Below are positions 22,406 to 36,054 of a stretch of 64,000 nucleotides of DNA, piece after piece. The stretch covers positions 93,770,760-93,834,759 of the forward strand of contig OX328125.1 in assembly GCA_946811695.1 (NCBI GenBank), written 5' to 3'. How positions within the stretch are numbered: position 1 is the first letter of the stretch; every line of letters begins with the position of its first letter. The position numbers were made by a program, and so were the translations under genes. Under the pieces are notes generated by a model. That model had not been told where the DNA came from. It did not search any database and saw only the letters and a list, made by a program, of their open reading frames with translations. Origin of the DNA: Gonocerus acuteangulatus (lineage: Eukaryota; Arthropoda; Insecta; Hemiptera; Coreidae).

Positions 22406-23972
22406 GAAATTTAATGGATTTGGTGCTTCAACCTGCTTGATAGAAGGACCATTATCAAGCTGGTTTCTTAACAAGGTTAAACAGCTTTGGCGTCCAAAAT
22501 GTCCATTCTTGTAGTAAATACTTCAAATGTGCATAAGTTTGTATAAGTAATGCTTAACCCTGGTCTAATTTAAAAAGCATTGTAACTTGTAATCATCGGA
22601 ATGAGCTCAAATTTTAGACATACGCAGTGATATGATAAAACACGAAATAGAGAGTGTGGACGACCCTGTTTCTTTTTTTTTTTTTTTTGTTTTTAACAGG
22701 ATCGTGAGTTAACGTCTAAGTTTGATATGACAGCTGTCAGAACGTTTTCCAAACAAACCGAGGATACGAAATGCAAGCCGAGCCAGAAGGTGGAGAGCGA
22801 TAGAGAAAGGCCTATATAATTGAGTGAAAATGAAGGTGGCTCTAGCAGAGGCAGGCATGCAAGGGTTGGGCTAGGGTTAACACTCTCCCAGCGAAAGTAC
22901 AACCATACCTGACCAGCTGATGTCATCCTACGCCCACCGGTTTGGAAAATAACAACATTAGGCTATTTTAATCTCGAGGTTCACAGGAGTCCGGATTAAA
23001 GAGCTGTTGTAAATCATTAAACGCCGCAGCATTTTTCAGGATTGCGATGTGAATTTGTGATCCGAGTTGAGTGAAAAAATTGGCTTCCTAAGCAACGACG
23101 TAGTGAACGTCCAAGCTTTCGGAAAGTCTGGAATCCTAAAAAATAAAAGTTAGCATTCTAGGGAATAGCATAAACTTTTTTTTTTTTTTTTTTTCTTTTG
23201 TCCTTCTCTTCCCCCGCTGTGCCTTAGGCTACCCTATACCAGCGGTTCTTCCAATTTGTATTCATTTAAATTTAGAATTGTGCCATCAGGGTATCCAGTA
23301 GCTGTAACAACCCGCTAGAGAGCCGTTACAGCTACCTTTGATTTCCTTCCCAGCCTGTTTGCTGGATGTTTTGCACTTGCCAAATCAATTAACGGGCGCC
23401 TGCAATTGGGAAGCATAAACTACCTGAAAACTAATTGGCTAACTCGTAATAGAAAGTCAATGCTTTACCTTAGTCCATTCATAAGACGAATAGTTTCGAC
23501 AATTGTGATTTGGGATACTCACAAGATAGGAATAGTTAGTTACGAATTTGGGGCAAATTTCTTTATCGTTAGAGATGCGTAACCGAGGCTACAATAAATA
23601 GAAATAGATTATTATATCATTCATCGAAATAATATGCTCCTCATCACTCTTGGATATCATTAACTAATGGAGCTACTAGACAACAATAACTACCGATGCT
23701 TTAAAAAGGTTTACAGCATCGAAGAATAAGTTATCTTTGGATGCACAGACATTGTAGCATCTTGGAGGATTGCTCAACGTTCGACAGATTCTTTGGACTT
23801 CCTGATGCGCGACAAACTGCAGCAAAACTCTTGCAGGACTCGACAGAAAAGAAAACAAGTTGATAGAAGTATTAAACGATACCATCCTGTACGATAAAAT
23901 ATAGTACACGGGATTAAAATAAAAAATAATAAGTAAAGAACATAGCGGAGAAGACAGAATAGCTCCACAATC
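22406..23972. other. Unassigned DNA in duplicated unit
   Basis: T-rich tracts near 22674-22688 and 23177-23194 occur here. GCTGTAACAACCCGCTAGAG followed by AGCCGTTACAGC (23301-23332) is a short inverted repeat. No gene is supported. Confidence 0.4.
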
Positions 23973-23998
23973 AAAAACACAGGTTTTAAGGTACAGAT
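23973..23998. other. 26-bp filler between duplication copies
   Basis: This sequence is absent from the corresponding place after copy 2. Its last bases, with the start of copy 2, form a perfect inverted repeat of 14-bp arms with a 5-nt loop (AGGTACAGATGACA at 23989-24002, CAGTT, TGTCATCTGTACCT at 24008-24021). This suggests templated (snap-back) synthesis at the junction, which is inference. Confidence 0.8.
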
Positions 23999-24639
23999 GA
24001 CACAGTTTGTCATCTGTACCTCTATCAAAAAAAAAAAAAAAAAAAAAAAAAAATCACCTTCAATAACTTTTGTAATATCATCTTAATACGAGGAAATTCA
24101 TAATTTATTAGCGAATTTTATTGTGAATAAATTTTTATTCACAAATTATAATGTGAATAAATTTTTATTCGTATATTTTAATGTGATTTTTTTTGTAATC
24201 GCTTGACTTTTTGTAAATATTCACATTGGTGATTATTTACAATTTTTTCTGTGAATTTATTTTTATTCGCAGAAAAATTTGCGAATAAAATTTTATTTGT
24301 ATTTTTATATTTAATATATGTGAATAAAAATAAATTCGTATTCACACTTATGAATACGAATTTATTTATATTCTTATTCACAAATATATGAAGTACGAAT
24401 TTATTTATATTCGTATTCACAAATGTATAAAGTACGAATAAATTCGTATTTTTATTTATAAATAAAATTATGCCCATCTCTGCTGTGGTCTAATGGCTAG
24501 CGCCTTGGATTCATAAACGGGAGATGGTGGGTTCGATTCCCAACCTCCGGCAGGAATTTTATCATCCCACGGCTCGCTGGTAAAATTCCTCGCTGCACCC
24601 TGGATGTCGGCGCTAATGACCTAGATGTAGATGCGCCGT

Positions 24640-24670
<31 letters not shown>

Positions 24671-27600
24671 GTTGTTTTCAATGGCAGTTTTCAGGTATTG
24701 GACTTTAAAGTATTCAAATAGTAAAGAAGTTATAAAAGATAAAGGCGACTGAATGGAAAACAATGGTGTTTGAACGTTTAGTCTATGATTTACCAGTCCT
24801 GGGAAAATGAGTTTTCCGTCAGAGATTATAAACTCAAAAATCAGCGAAACAAAGATGGCTGCCATTTTCAAATGGTTGACTCTAAAAAAAATTAAAAATT
24901 GTTTTGAACTATTGATTCCATATGTAATCGATTGTAAAGATATCAATTTTTTCTAAAATCGTCAAGCACTTGATATGGATTGACTCAATAGGAATAAATT
25001 AATGGGAAATAATAACATTTCTTGAAGATATATTTACGTATTATATTAACCTATGCCTTTCAGCAATTAGTTATAGATATTTGAAACCTAAAATCCTTAT
25101 ACAAAATATACTTTTTCTAGAATTAATTACTGTTAAATTGGGATAGCAAACAATGAGCTCCTTCCATATCATATAGTAACAATTTGAAAATACGATTAAG
25201 AATAGAAAAAAGGCAGTTAAAAAAACAAAAAAACAAATAAAACAATAAGTCTTTGTTGTATTATAATATAAAAAGAACTTATTTTAGGAAATGGGGATTT
25301 ACCCCAAAACAATCGATTTTAAACAGCTGATCTACAGTAGACATGATTGATCTTGCCAGTCTAGATGAGGTACTGCCTGGAGAAGGTTCTCTAGAGCGAA
25401 GGTTGTAATGTATTATTATTTTAAGGGCCCCTGAAGAGGCGTCAAGATGACTTGAAACATATTATATAAGATTATATAATTATATAAATAAAAGATTATT
25501 GGAGAATAGTGTATAGTGAATAAGTTGTTGTCTTGTCACATAAAAATACATACTGAAAAATACGGCCCCCATCTTATAATAATACAATAATATAGTTACT
25601 TCAGTAATTAGTTATAGATATTTGAATCCAAAAATCGTTGAAAAATATCAACCTTCTATAATTATAGATTTTTCTGAAAATATTAAGTTTTCTCTTAGAA
25701 AAATCACCTCTAGACTTCTTAACACCTCAACGGCTAACTCGAAATTTGAAAATGTTTGTTCCATATTAAAATGGCTTTGTGGTATAACAAACAAAAATTT
25801 TTAGAAAGCAAAAATTCACATTAACTGATAAATGTTATTCAAGAAATATTTAAAAGGAAACTAAAATGTTAAAATCAGGACAAGAAGAGATAGATAATAT
25901 ATGGATCCTCAATCCTTTTACTCAGTGCAACTTGCATATTAGCCAATATGTGGTTTAACCTTTCAAAATTCTAGGTTGGGATGAAAGTATTAAACGAAAA
26001 AGAATTCTGGGTCATATTTGAAGTGACTTGCAGCTAAACGGCTCAGACATTATGCAAATATCACTATATATTGAAATAAATCCTGAGAAAACTGAAAAAT
26101 TGACAACTTTCTCTTCTCAAAGTAGTTCACCTACTAAAAAATTAAAACATTAAGACTCAATTCTTTTTTAATAAAAGTTTTTTCGGACCCATTTAGTCAG
26201 CATTGGACTAAAGATTTTGTTAAATGAGGGATTTCCCTTAAAAGGCAGTTATTTTGATCATTTAAATATCATGAAAGTAAATACAAATGAGGTATTTATT
26301 TTTTGTGTTATATTGTACATTTATTATACCTATTATTTTTTTTACAGGGGTAATACTCAGCAATTGTCAAAAATAATATTATTTATGATCTCTTATAATA
26401 GAATTAGAGAACACTTAAACAAAATAATAAAAATAAATTATATATGTAAACATAAAGTTAAATCAAACAACAGATGAAAAAAAATTAAATAATTAAAGAA
26501 ATGAAAATAAAAATCTTAATAATGTAAAAATACATAAAAATTACATTCATTTCCTGAACCTTACTTTAGTTTACTTTCGAAAATGTAAGTGCGCACTCGT
26601 TATATATTTCATTGATTGCATTATTAGTAATGAGTGCATTTAGTTGTAGATTGTCGGGTACAAGTAATAACGTAATTACGGAAACTACAATAGTTACATC
26701 AAATAGTAGAACTAGAATAATTTATTTGAACATTGCACTATTAAATCCAGAAATAAAACTCGACAGCTTTATGATCCAATTTACGAGCCTAATACGACTC
26801 TTTTTAGTAGCTATAAGAAAATCTTGGACATCTGTAGTAAATAAATGAAATTTCTTGTATATTGCTTAAGGGATAAAATAACCACATAAAGTTAAAATTA
26901 AATTGAACATAATGAATAATATTTGTGAAACGAATAATAATATTTTTTTTTTAATGATCATAATCGATATAAATAAATTAGAGATGTTGTCTGTACATTC
27001 GAGAGAAACAATCTGTTGTGATTGAGACATTATATCTACCCTTAAACAAAAAGTCTGTATTGTAAGATTTTTGTAATTAATATTCTTTAGTAGTAAATAG
27101 ACAACTATTCAGGTATTCTTGATTGAATATCTCTTCTTTTTACATGGCTTATATAAAAGTTGTTTAAAAAAAAAAATTTCTAGAGGCTGTTATTTATTGC
27201 TCTAGGGGCATTAGATTCAATTACTTTTTTTTTATATATATATATTTACGGCACATTTGAATCTAGGCCACTAGAGCCGGATCTGATTGTGTGTGATGGC
27301 GATCACACAAGAATAAAATGAACACTTGGTTTCCCAAATGTTTATTTTATTTTCAAGCTAACTAATTTCGGGAGTCTTCAGCTGCCAGGACATAAGGACT
27401 CAGAAGGATAATTGATCATTCTCTCACTGATTTGAGTGTAGTCTCTGGGCTCTGAAGACGCTAATTGAAGAATACCGAAATTGCAACGCGAAAAATAATA
27501 AACATCTTAAGAAATCACCAAGTTTATTGATGTCAACCATGAAAAAAATATCACATAACGAAAGCCACAATAAGAGCCCAATTACAATTTATTAAAACAA

Positions 27601-30600
27601 AAAAAAAATAAAAAAATATATTCAGTAAATTCATTGGGTGTTCCTACAGGTGTGGCCAATTTATTTACTTTTGTACAGAAATCATCTTTTCGAATAGGCT
27701 GTCTACCAGAGATGGTGTTACCAAAGAATTTGGTAACTCACATTCCACTTCATAACCTCAAAGGGGAATGTTTTAAATTTTACTTTCGCCTTACGGAAGT
27801 CGACGATTGCAGTAATCATAATGTTAAAACATTTCTTCTTTGTTGGTTCGGTCTTTGTTGGAGGGCTGCACAACTAAATTGAAGAATCGACGATTCACAC
27901 CAATTTTTCAACCAAATCGTTCGTTCCTTAATTTGGAGCATGGAACTATTTGAATATTAAGGGGCGTAACGTTGCGAAAGGCCGTTTGTGTTTCTCGTTG
28001 GATTGTTGCATTGTGTTCAACAAATGTATTGGAAAAATGGTCGGTAAGGATTATAGAAGGATGATTTAGTATTCGAAATAGGTCCAAGCCTTATCGCGGT
28101 TTCTGGAAATAGTTTGCCGCTTGAAATTATTCAAGCCTTCATAGCTGTGTTCAAAATAAATATTTGGGTTTCATTTAAGGCCTATGTTATGAGTTAAGGC
28201 CACCTAAAAATATCGCCAGAATTTTAAATACCTATCATTAGCAACGGCTGAGCCTAGATCTGACGAAATGATGTCTGACATATGGGCAAAGAGGCGAAAA
28301 TGTTTTTAAGGATTAGATGTCTTTAATATATGGTACGAGTTGATTCCATGCAAACTCAAGGCAAAACCTTTATTTTATTTATATAGATATCCTTCAGACT
28401 TTCAGAGAATCGACAAGGTTATGATGTACGTGACTAGAAAATGAATGAAGAGAGAGTGACAATCACGAAGGGAACTCAAGAAATTCTTATATCACGAATA
28501 TTATGTGAAAGAAACGAAAAGGAGCATTAGAGAAATAGAAAAAAAAGAAAACATCATACGTCGGGATTCTACTATTTTCTATTCAAATTTATTGCAGAAG
28601 GGTCGTACTTAAAAGAAAGTGCCGACAGCATTGAAAGTGCTCGAGACATTACGTTCCGAGAGCCTTCCTTTTAATTCTCTCTAGCTAACGTTTTCGGTAC
28701 TTGATCCGGTTCAAAGAGAACAAGTCTTGAAGCTTTAAGAAGAGGTTATTCATATTCAAAATTGGTTTTTATCACGGCGAGGCTAAGGAACTTCAAAGTG
28801 AAAATCCAGAGACAAGAATATTGAATCCTGAAAACTCCCTACATTTGGTTCTTCCACTCCCCGAGGTTTAAGAACGTCGGGAATATGGAGTATATACGAC
28901 ACCATAGCGCATTATTGGGAGAATACTAATATGAGATCGAGAAAAGCATACTAAAGTCGTTTAATAAACCACGAAGAGATAATCTTCGGCGGCGGTACGG
29001 TTTAAGGGCATTTCAAGAAATAACATCCCAACAGCTGGGATTCTTAACGTCCGGCCCGAAAATGAGAAAAATCCCTGCTGCAGGTGGGACTCGAGCCCCA
29101 CCACCGAGACCCTAATTCTGCGCTTGTCAAATCGAAATTTAATGGATTTGGTGCTTCAACCTGCTTGATAGAAGGACCATTATCAAGCTGGTTTCTTAAC
29201 AAGGTTAAACAGCTTTGGCGTCCAAAATGTCCATTCTTGTAGTAAATACTTCAAATGTGCATAAGTTTGTATAAGTAATGCTTAACCCTGGTCTAATTTA
29301 AAAAGCATTGTAACTTGTAATCATCGGAATGAGCTCAAATTTTAGACATACGCAGTGATATGATAAAACACGAAATAGAGAGTGTGGACGACCCTGTTTC
29401 TTTTTTTTTTTTTTTTGTTTTTAACAGGATCGTGAGTTAACGTCTAAGTTTGATATGACAGCTGTCAGAACGTTTTCCAAACAAACCGAGGATACGAAAT
29501 GCAAGCCGAGCCAGAAGGTGGAGAGCGATAGAGAAAGGCCTATATAATTGAGTGAAAATGAAGGTGGCTCTAGCAGAGGCAGGCATGCAAGGGTTGGGCT
29601 AGGGTTAACACTCTCCCAGCGAAAGTACAACCATACCTGACCAGCTGATGTCATCCTACGCCCACCGGTTTGGAAAATAACAACATTAGGCTATTTTAAT
29701 CTCGAGGTTCACAGGAGTCCGGATTAAAGAGCTGTTGTAAATCATTAAACGCCGCAGCATTTTTCAGGATTGCGATGTGAATTTGTGATCCGAGTTGAGT
29801 GAAAAAATTGGCTTCCTAAGCAACGACGTAGTGAACGTCCAAGCTTTCGGAAAGTCTGGAATCCTAAAAAATAAAAGTTAGCATTCTAGGGAATAGCATA
29901 AACTTTTTTTTTTTTTTTTTTTCTTTTGTCCTTCTCTTCCCCCGCTGTGCCTTAGGCTACCCTATACCAGCGGTTCTTCCAATTTGTATTCATTTAAATT
30001 TAGAATTGTGCCATCAGGGTATCCAGTAGCTGTAACAACCCGCTAGAGAGCCGTTACAGCTACCTTTGATTTCCTTCCCAGCCTGTTTGCTGGATGTTTT
30101 GCACTTGCCAAATCAATTAACGGGCGCCTGCAATTGGGAAGCATAAACTACCTGAAAACTAATTGGCTAACTCGTAATAGAAAGTCAATGCTTTACCTTA
30201 GTCCATTCATAAGACGAATAGTTTCGACAATTGTGATTTGGGATACTCACAAGATAGGAATAGTTAGTTACGAATTTGGGGCAAATTTCTTTATCGTTAG
30301 AGATGCGTAACCGAGGCTACAATAAATAGAAATAGATTATTATATCATTCATCGAAATAATATGCTCCTCATCACTCTTGGATATCATTAACTAATGGAG
30401 CTACTAGACAACAATAACTACCGATGCTTTAAAAAGGTTTACAGCATCGAAGAATAAGTTATCTTTGGATGCACAGACATTGTAGCATCTTGGAGGATTG
30501 CTCAACGTTCGACAGATTCTTTGGACTTCCTGATGCGCGACAAACTGCAGCAAAACTCTTGCAGGACTCGACAGAAAAGAAAACAAGTTGATAGAAGTAT

Positions 30601-30700
30601 TAAACGATACCATCCTGTACGATAAAATATAGTACACGGGATTAAAATAAAAAATAATAAGTAAAGAACATAGCGGAGAAGACAGAATAGCTCCACAATC
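23999..30700 (+). repeat. Tandem segmental duplication, copy 2 (6702 bp)
   Basis: Near-identical to 17271-23972, including equal poly(A) lengths (27 A at 24027-24053, and the SINE tail at 24640-24666). It contains the truncated hAT MITE right arm (to 24482), S1 SINE (24483-24664), hairpin relative (25368-25578), foldback (27313-27533) and inverted SINE (29039-29133). After 30700 the sequence becomes single-copy. Equal homopolymer lengths argue for very recent origin or an assembly duplicate. Confidence 0.95.
24483..24664 (+). mobile_element. S1 SINE copy in second duplication unit
   Basis: The same SINE part as at 17755-17936: A-box region, B box GGTTCGATTCC, tail stem and poly(A). Its 5' head is missing because the duplicated unit starts inside the hAT MITE. 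Confidence 0.9.
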
Positions 30701-31366
30701 GCATAATTAAAGTTTAACCACCCGAAAGAGCGAAATAATCCTGCTCTTAATCGCTCAGAAATAAAAAAACATTATCTATCTGACATTGATGTTCTAAAAG
30801 CATCAGCAAACTCCCATGTATCAATAACCACGCTGTTTACGTCTCATAGTTACTGTCAGACAAAAATTGTAACTAATGTAAACGGCAAACAATTCTCAAT
30901 GTGTGTTTATATCTCATGTGATAATTATAATAATTATCAATCCGACACCTGAGATATATTTCCTGCAAGAAGTGTCAGGTGTAAACGCACCCTAATTGTA
31001 AGACAGTTATCAATGCGACCTAGTAAACCCATCTTTTAACGAATCATGTTAATGCAACATTCAACTTTTGGACGTGAAAAACGTTAGAACAAACCTATGG
31101 AGCATTCCAACTCTGTTTTGTGCAAATATTGGGTAAAAAACAGTTTGAATGACTTAAAATTCATCTAAATCAATATTAAAGAAGAAACTGCAAAAAGTTA
31201 TTGAGAAAGGTATTTTTAATTTATGTTCTAATGCAAGAAATAATGACGTAAAGATAAAATGAAAACATTCATTGGAATTAAATTACGTTACTTTAAATTA
31301 ATTATTTTTTTTACATTCAAGATTATGGGAAAAAATAGAATTTTTTGGTTGTAACACTAAACTTAA
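30701..31366. other. Unassigned AT-rich DNA
   Basis: Single-copy sequence right of the duplication. No gene or element is recognised. Confidence 0.4.
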
Positions 31367-31579
31367 TTATCTGTAGGCATTCTTTCCCTGTTGACTCACC
31401 CAAGTGGCAACACCTCGGTGAGAGGCGACGCTGAGAGAAAGACGGAAGGTGCCTGCGACAGATTGGTCAGAGTAGGAGGGCATGACACGCGACTCTGCGC
31501 GTGACCAAACCCTCTGACCATTTCGAAACCGTTCCGTACCGCACAGCGACCATTGACGAGCCTTTACATTCTTGGTCAT
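31367..31579 (-). other. GC-richer island with a 70-codon frame and splice-like edges
   Basis: On the minus strand an ATG follows TTGATTATCAG (acceptor-like), and GCCACTTGG|GTGAGTC is a good donor match inside the frame, near 31394-31401. The segment is clearly richer in GC than its flanks. No domain is recognised. It could be a small exon, a conserved non-coding island or nothing, so it is recorded at low confidence. Confidence 0.2.
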
Positions 31580-32129
31580 AACTGATAATCAAGCCAGCTC
31601 AGGTTTCACACGGACAACCTGACCATTTCTCGGAATACCTAGGCTACACTTTCTAATCATAGGCCTGATAGTTCCTGCTTTTACGATCAGGGCAACCAAA
31701 GCCTTCAGCCCGCTCATATTCTGGGAACAGCATTAAGTCTAACCTGAAAAGGGTTATTTCAAGAGGAGAGAACGTACGATTAGGAACATTTTAGACTATA
31801 ACTTGACCTAGGAAAACGAGAGTAATTGAATAATGGCCATAAGACAACACTTTCACAAGGCTATTTGATGCCTTTCAGTTCGACGAAAGTGAAACGCACC
31901 AAATTTACTTTTGTAACGAAAGGAGAAAGCCATCGAACCACATTAAATAGATCTAATTCTGCTATACAGGCTCCACAAAACCGTATGCCTAAGGTGAAAC
32001 TCTTGTACAAGATGATTAGATTAGAACCGCTATTGTCATATGTTGAAATCAAACATAGATCACTTAGTAGATTGTTTGTTTGTTTAGAAAATATTTTTCT
32101 CTTCAGTTGACCAAAACGAATACTGAGTT
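31580..32129. other. Unassigned DNA
   Basis: Frames on both strands overlap near 31826-32133 and have no motifs. Confidence 0.35.
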
Positions 32130-32312
32130 TCATTGAAATACATCAAAAATTATGGCTGGTATTGGGAAATAACTACTTTGGCTCCGGAGTAAACCACCCC
32201 TCCAGATGGACCTATTTTGTTGGTTAACGAACTCGTTCAATCGTTTGATGGGAGAATACTACATTCCAAGTTTCGTGGGGAAGAAACAAAAACTCTGGCC
32301 GGTATCGTGTTA

Positions 32313-32371
<59 letters not shown>

Positions 32372-32515
32372 TATATAGATATAGATATATAAATTTTAAC
32401 TGGGGTCATTTTCGGTGTCTACTAGGTAAGATCGATAAAGATTCGAAGAAATGTTTCAAAAATTCCGTCATGAGTGCAACCTCAATAGCTACTTTCCTTC
32501 GGAGGAAAGTGCTAA
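32130..32515 (+). mobile_element. Helitron-like repeat, family A, copy 3
   Basis: It contains GGCTCCGGAGTAAACCACCC, the (TA)n tract (32317-32389), GGGGTCATTTTCGGTGTCTA, TCCGTCATGAGTGCAACCTC and the terminal hairpin CTTTCCT-TCGG-AGGAAAG (32492-32509) followed by TGCTAAAA. The 5' part is missing compared with the copy at 61157. Confidence 0.75.
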
Positions 32516-33298
32516 AATGTCACAGGGCCGCCATCAAGTGTTTAGCTTAAAAATCTAGCCTTAAAAAAATTTTCTAAATCAAAGCAACTTCAATAGACTA
32601 CTACAAATCACCTGCATACTCTTAGACATAATTCAGCGGACGTTCTTGTAATTTCTGAATCAGTAAAAGACGTGGACTAATTGAATACGGAAAACAAATT
32701 CATCTGGATGAAATGCAGAGATTATATCCTGAAATAAACGGTTTATCCAACGAGGAATGTAACATGTGAAGGGCGAGGCCTATAATTAGTCGGGTGCCGA
32801 ACTACCGCAGAGGGACCTACCGCCGGGATGGGATCACATTAGTACGCCGTGACAGCTACATGTAATCCATATGGAGGAATTAGTAATAACCCATGTCACG
32901 TTTCCTAGAAAGAATTATGTGAAATCTCAGGGAATAGTAAATATATTAACTGTACACATCTGTTTTACCAGCAAAGATTTATTTATTGGTTTTTTGTTTT
33001 AGGGCAATGTCCCTTACAATGAATTGGGTACAAATATTTTGTATTTTTGATATACAAATTGTTAAAATGTTATAAGCTCAAACCATGAACAAAAGTAAAT
33101 GAAATAGTAAAAATAACATCTATAACGTAGCAAAGAGCAGAGTTATAGACAATATGATCACAAAATTAAAAATAAAAATGAAACAAAATAATAGTTACAA
33201 ACCATAATAAATAGACATAAAATCTAGCTAGTTCGCTAAAGAGGCTATTGTAATAAAAGCCAAAGAATTGGTAGGCATCCAAGTGAATGTACTATAAG
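32516..33298. other. Unassigned AT-rich DNA
   Basis: Nothing is recognised. Confidence 0.4.
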
Positions 33299-33616
33299 AA
33301 GGGTCGATCCATATGAAGTGATAAAAAAAAACAATTTGGTTTCTTGACGATTTTTAATTTTTTTTATTTGTTATATGTTTTTACTACACAAACAGCGTTT
33401 TTTTTTTGTTTTATGGTTTGAAGACGTTTGCGTTAAATTGCTTATCTCTAGACTGCATCATGCTGCAAGATTGGAACTGGCAACATTTTTTGTTTGTTTT
33501 TTCAGTACTTTCTCCCCCACAATATTGTTTCAAAACCATAATTCCCTATGCAAATCTTACCAGTCTAAATGGTCACCACAGTTGAGGGTCGAAAATTGAG
33601 GAATCCCACTTTTTAA

Positions 33617-33668
<52 letters not shown>
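33299..33668. repeat. Partial relative of the 16-18 kb foldback end, plus poly(A)
   Basis: GGGTCGATCCATATGAAGTG and CTTGACGATTTTTAATTT resemble the right end of the foldback at 18205-18262 read on the other strand. A long A run closes the region (33622-33668). The boundaries are uncertain. Confidence 0.4.
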
Positions 33669-33669
<1 letters not shown>

Positions 33670-34980
33670 ACGACGGGGAAATTTATCAGAGTTAATATAT
33701 TTTTAATAAGTTATAATTGGGTACGCACATTTTATAGAGTATCAGTATTGACAACCCAGTCCTTAATGTTTTATGAATTAATAAAATTCCGATTTTTCAA
33801 ATTTTTGTAGAGTTTGAGGTTGTATATAATACTACAGATAAGACTGGATGAAAATCATTGATTTTTACACGTTATGTAGTCGCATATGATAGCAAAGTGG
33901 AGTAAATATTTCTACATTGGTATTTGACTCTGAACAATGTTATTAATTGTTGAAAATTCGCGAAAAACGTGAATCCGAACGAGAAACATTGACAAGGTGG
34001 GATCAAATGTTGGTTTAACTACTTTCAAGTTGTATCGTAACATTATTTTTAAAAAAAAAGGTTTTTTTTTTCATTTCTTGCTATATTCATTGCTTAATGA
34101 GTACAACGAAATGTTATAATATAAAAATCCTGTAAAATAGAGTATGTCAAATTTTAAGTAAATGTACTCATTCTGTTAAATGGATAAAAATATGAGCATT
34201 GGAATCGTAATAAACAAATAAAATTTTATAATTTCGTTTCGTTCAGCTATTATCAAAAGCGGAATTGTTTACTGAAGAATCCCAAGTAATTACATAAATA
34301 CGAGGATGAAAGCGGCTGATTTTGGGAGATTGAATAATCCAGGGAAAAGCCTCCTTTTCCGTGGATCTGAGAGGGGAATGACATGAAAAGAAAATTACAG
34401 CTGTCTATTGTGTAACTGTCATGAATTATTAGAAACTCTTGTTTTTTTAGAGATGGCAGAAAACAGTTGAAGAGAAACATTCTTTCGCATAACTCTAGAA
34501 AGAAATTTTAATTTAATACTTTAAGTTAGCCACGGCTGTGTTAATGTCGGACAAAATTTCGTAGGACATACAGACAGACAGAAATTTTAAGTTTCGGAAA
34601 AACATAATAAAGCGGGTTGATTATGTTCAATGTACAGAATCGTTATTTCATTTATATAGAATACATTATCTTATTTTTATTATGCTTTGGTGTTTATTTA
34701 ACTAATATTCTTAACAATTTAAACAAGAAAATATAACAATAAAATAAATAAAAAAATCATGAACCACCATCTGTTAGAATATTCCTAATAAACGCCTTCA
34801 CTACACAATTTCTAGGGCTAGCTCAAAATGACAAAAAGTCCGACTCGCAGGAACTGCATAATCTTAGCGCGGTTCCGTTCTTATCTCTAGACTCATTTAA
34901 AATGATTAAAATAGAAGCTGTTATTATTTTGGGTCCAAATTTCTTGAAAGCATGAAGATTAGATAGTTAGCCGTCGAGGT
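33669..34980. other. Unassigned AT-rich DNA
   Basis: A short fragment ACAAAAAGTCCGACTCGCAGG near 34831 (read with its next bases GAACTGCATAA) recalls the family A 5' end. Nothing else is recognised. Confidence 0.4.
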
Positions 34981-34997
34981 GATAAGTAAAGATGGAA

Positions 34998-35130
34998 TGG
35001 CTGGGATTCGGCTAAAGAAACCTCAATACGATTTTTGTTAAAAAATCTATATTTAGGACGTTTTGGCTACTCATTGGTAGCCTTCGTCAGCAATGAAAGT
35101 GCCGGGAGGCAGTGGAGGACCAACGTTGAC
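34998..35130 (-). repeat. Penelope-type stem-loop repeat, copy 1
   Basis: The region holds GGGATTCGGCTAAA, then AAAAATCTATATTTAGGACG and a stem-loop. On the minus strand the stem-loop reads CTGACGA-A-GGCTAC...GTAGCC-AAAAC (35060-35090). The same order of blocks is found at 37010-37280. Association with Penelope-like elements is inferred from the matching stem-loop next to the GIY-YIG fragment at 41232. Confidence 0.6.
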
Positions 35131-35689
35131 AGTTCCATCTTTACTTTCAAGAAAGATCTTATTTACGATCTTACCTGGATACCCATCCAGGGTATCCAGC
35201 CCTAGGAAGGACCCCGCTAGGCATTTGAAAAGCTATCTTGGAAATCCATATCTCTAAGATTAAATTGTTTTTCTTATTTTTCTTAACCTGATTTATTATC
35301 AAATACATTATCCAACTACAAGCAGTTAAAAAATAACAAGGAATAAAAACAGACAAAAAGAACAGTTCGAATAAGCGAAATCAATTACTTTAAAGTTTTA
35401 AGCACTTATTTCTCCGATTGACATCGTCTAATCAAAACTTTCATTAGAACCTTTTTTTTTAGAGAATTTAGTAAGCTTTCTAATTGTATTCTTCCGTTTA
35501 CCAAGATTCTCAACCTTTTTCGAGATATTAAGGAAGGTATACAAAGTTACCAAAACTTTTTATGTCTGTTAATAAAATATTTTATTCTGACCCTTCCTTA
35601 ACTCCAAACGTAACATAAATTTCAACATATTAGTTTTAATGAAAGTAGAACATGCATAAAATTTTTCAACTGAATCCCATGATTCTAAG
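35131..35689. other. Unassigned AT-rich DNA
   Basis: No gene is seen. Confidence 0.4.
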
Positions 35690-35997
35690 TACCTAAACCA
35701 AAAACGGTATTAAAAAACTATTTTTCCAATTTTCTCGAAAACGGTTAAAGCTATCGCCTTGAAAATGGTTTCATTCGTTTTCCTAGCCCAAGAAGCCTAT
35801 AAAACGAGTACTTACAAGCTTATGAACTCAAAAACGTAAGCGTTACGATTTTTCTGCGCGAATTTCGCCCCAAACGCCATCTTCCAGTGGGCGGATTTTG
35901 CTGGTTAACGAACTTGACCTTTCAAATTGGACGACGGATTTTTGTACCAAATTTCATCAAAATCGGACCATCAGGGAAGCCAGAAATGAGCGAACAG

Positions 35998-36054
<57 letters not shown>

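Larger units (their letters stand above)
17271..23972 (+). repeat. Tandem segmental duplication, copy 1 (6702 bp)
   Basis: Copy 1 begins GACACAGTTTGTCATCTG and ends CTCCACAATC. The same sequence recurs at a constant offset of 6728 bp with no indels that I noticed. I saw two substitutions by eye (C/T near 17346, G/T near 19100). The unit holds the right half of the hAT MITE, the S1 SINE, the right foldback arm, a single-arm hairpin relative, the small foldback at 20580 and an inverted SINE. It may be a true recent duplication or an unmerged assembly duplicate. Confidence 0.95.
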
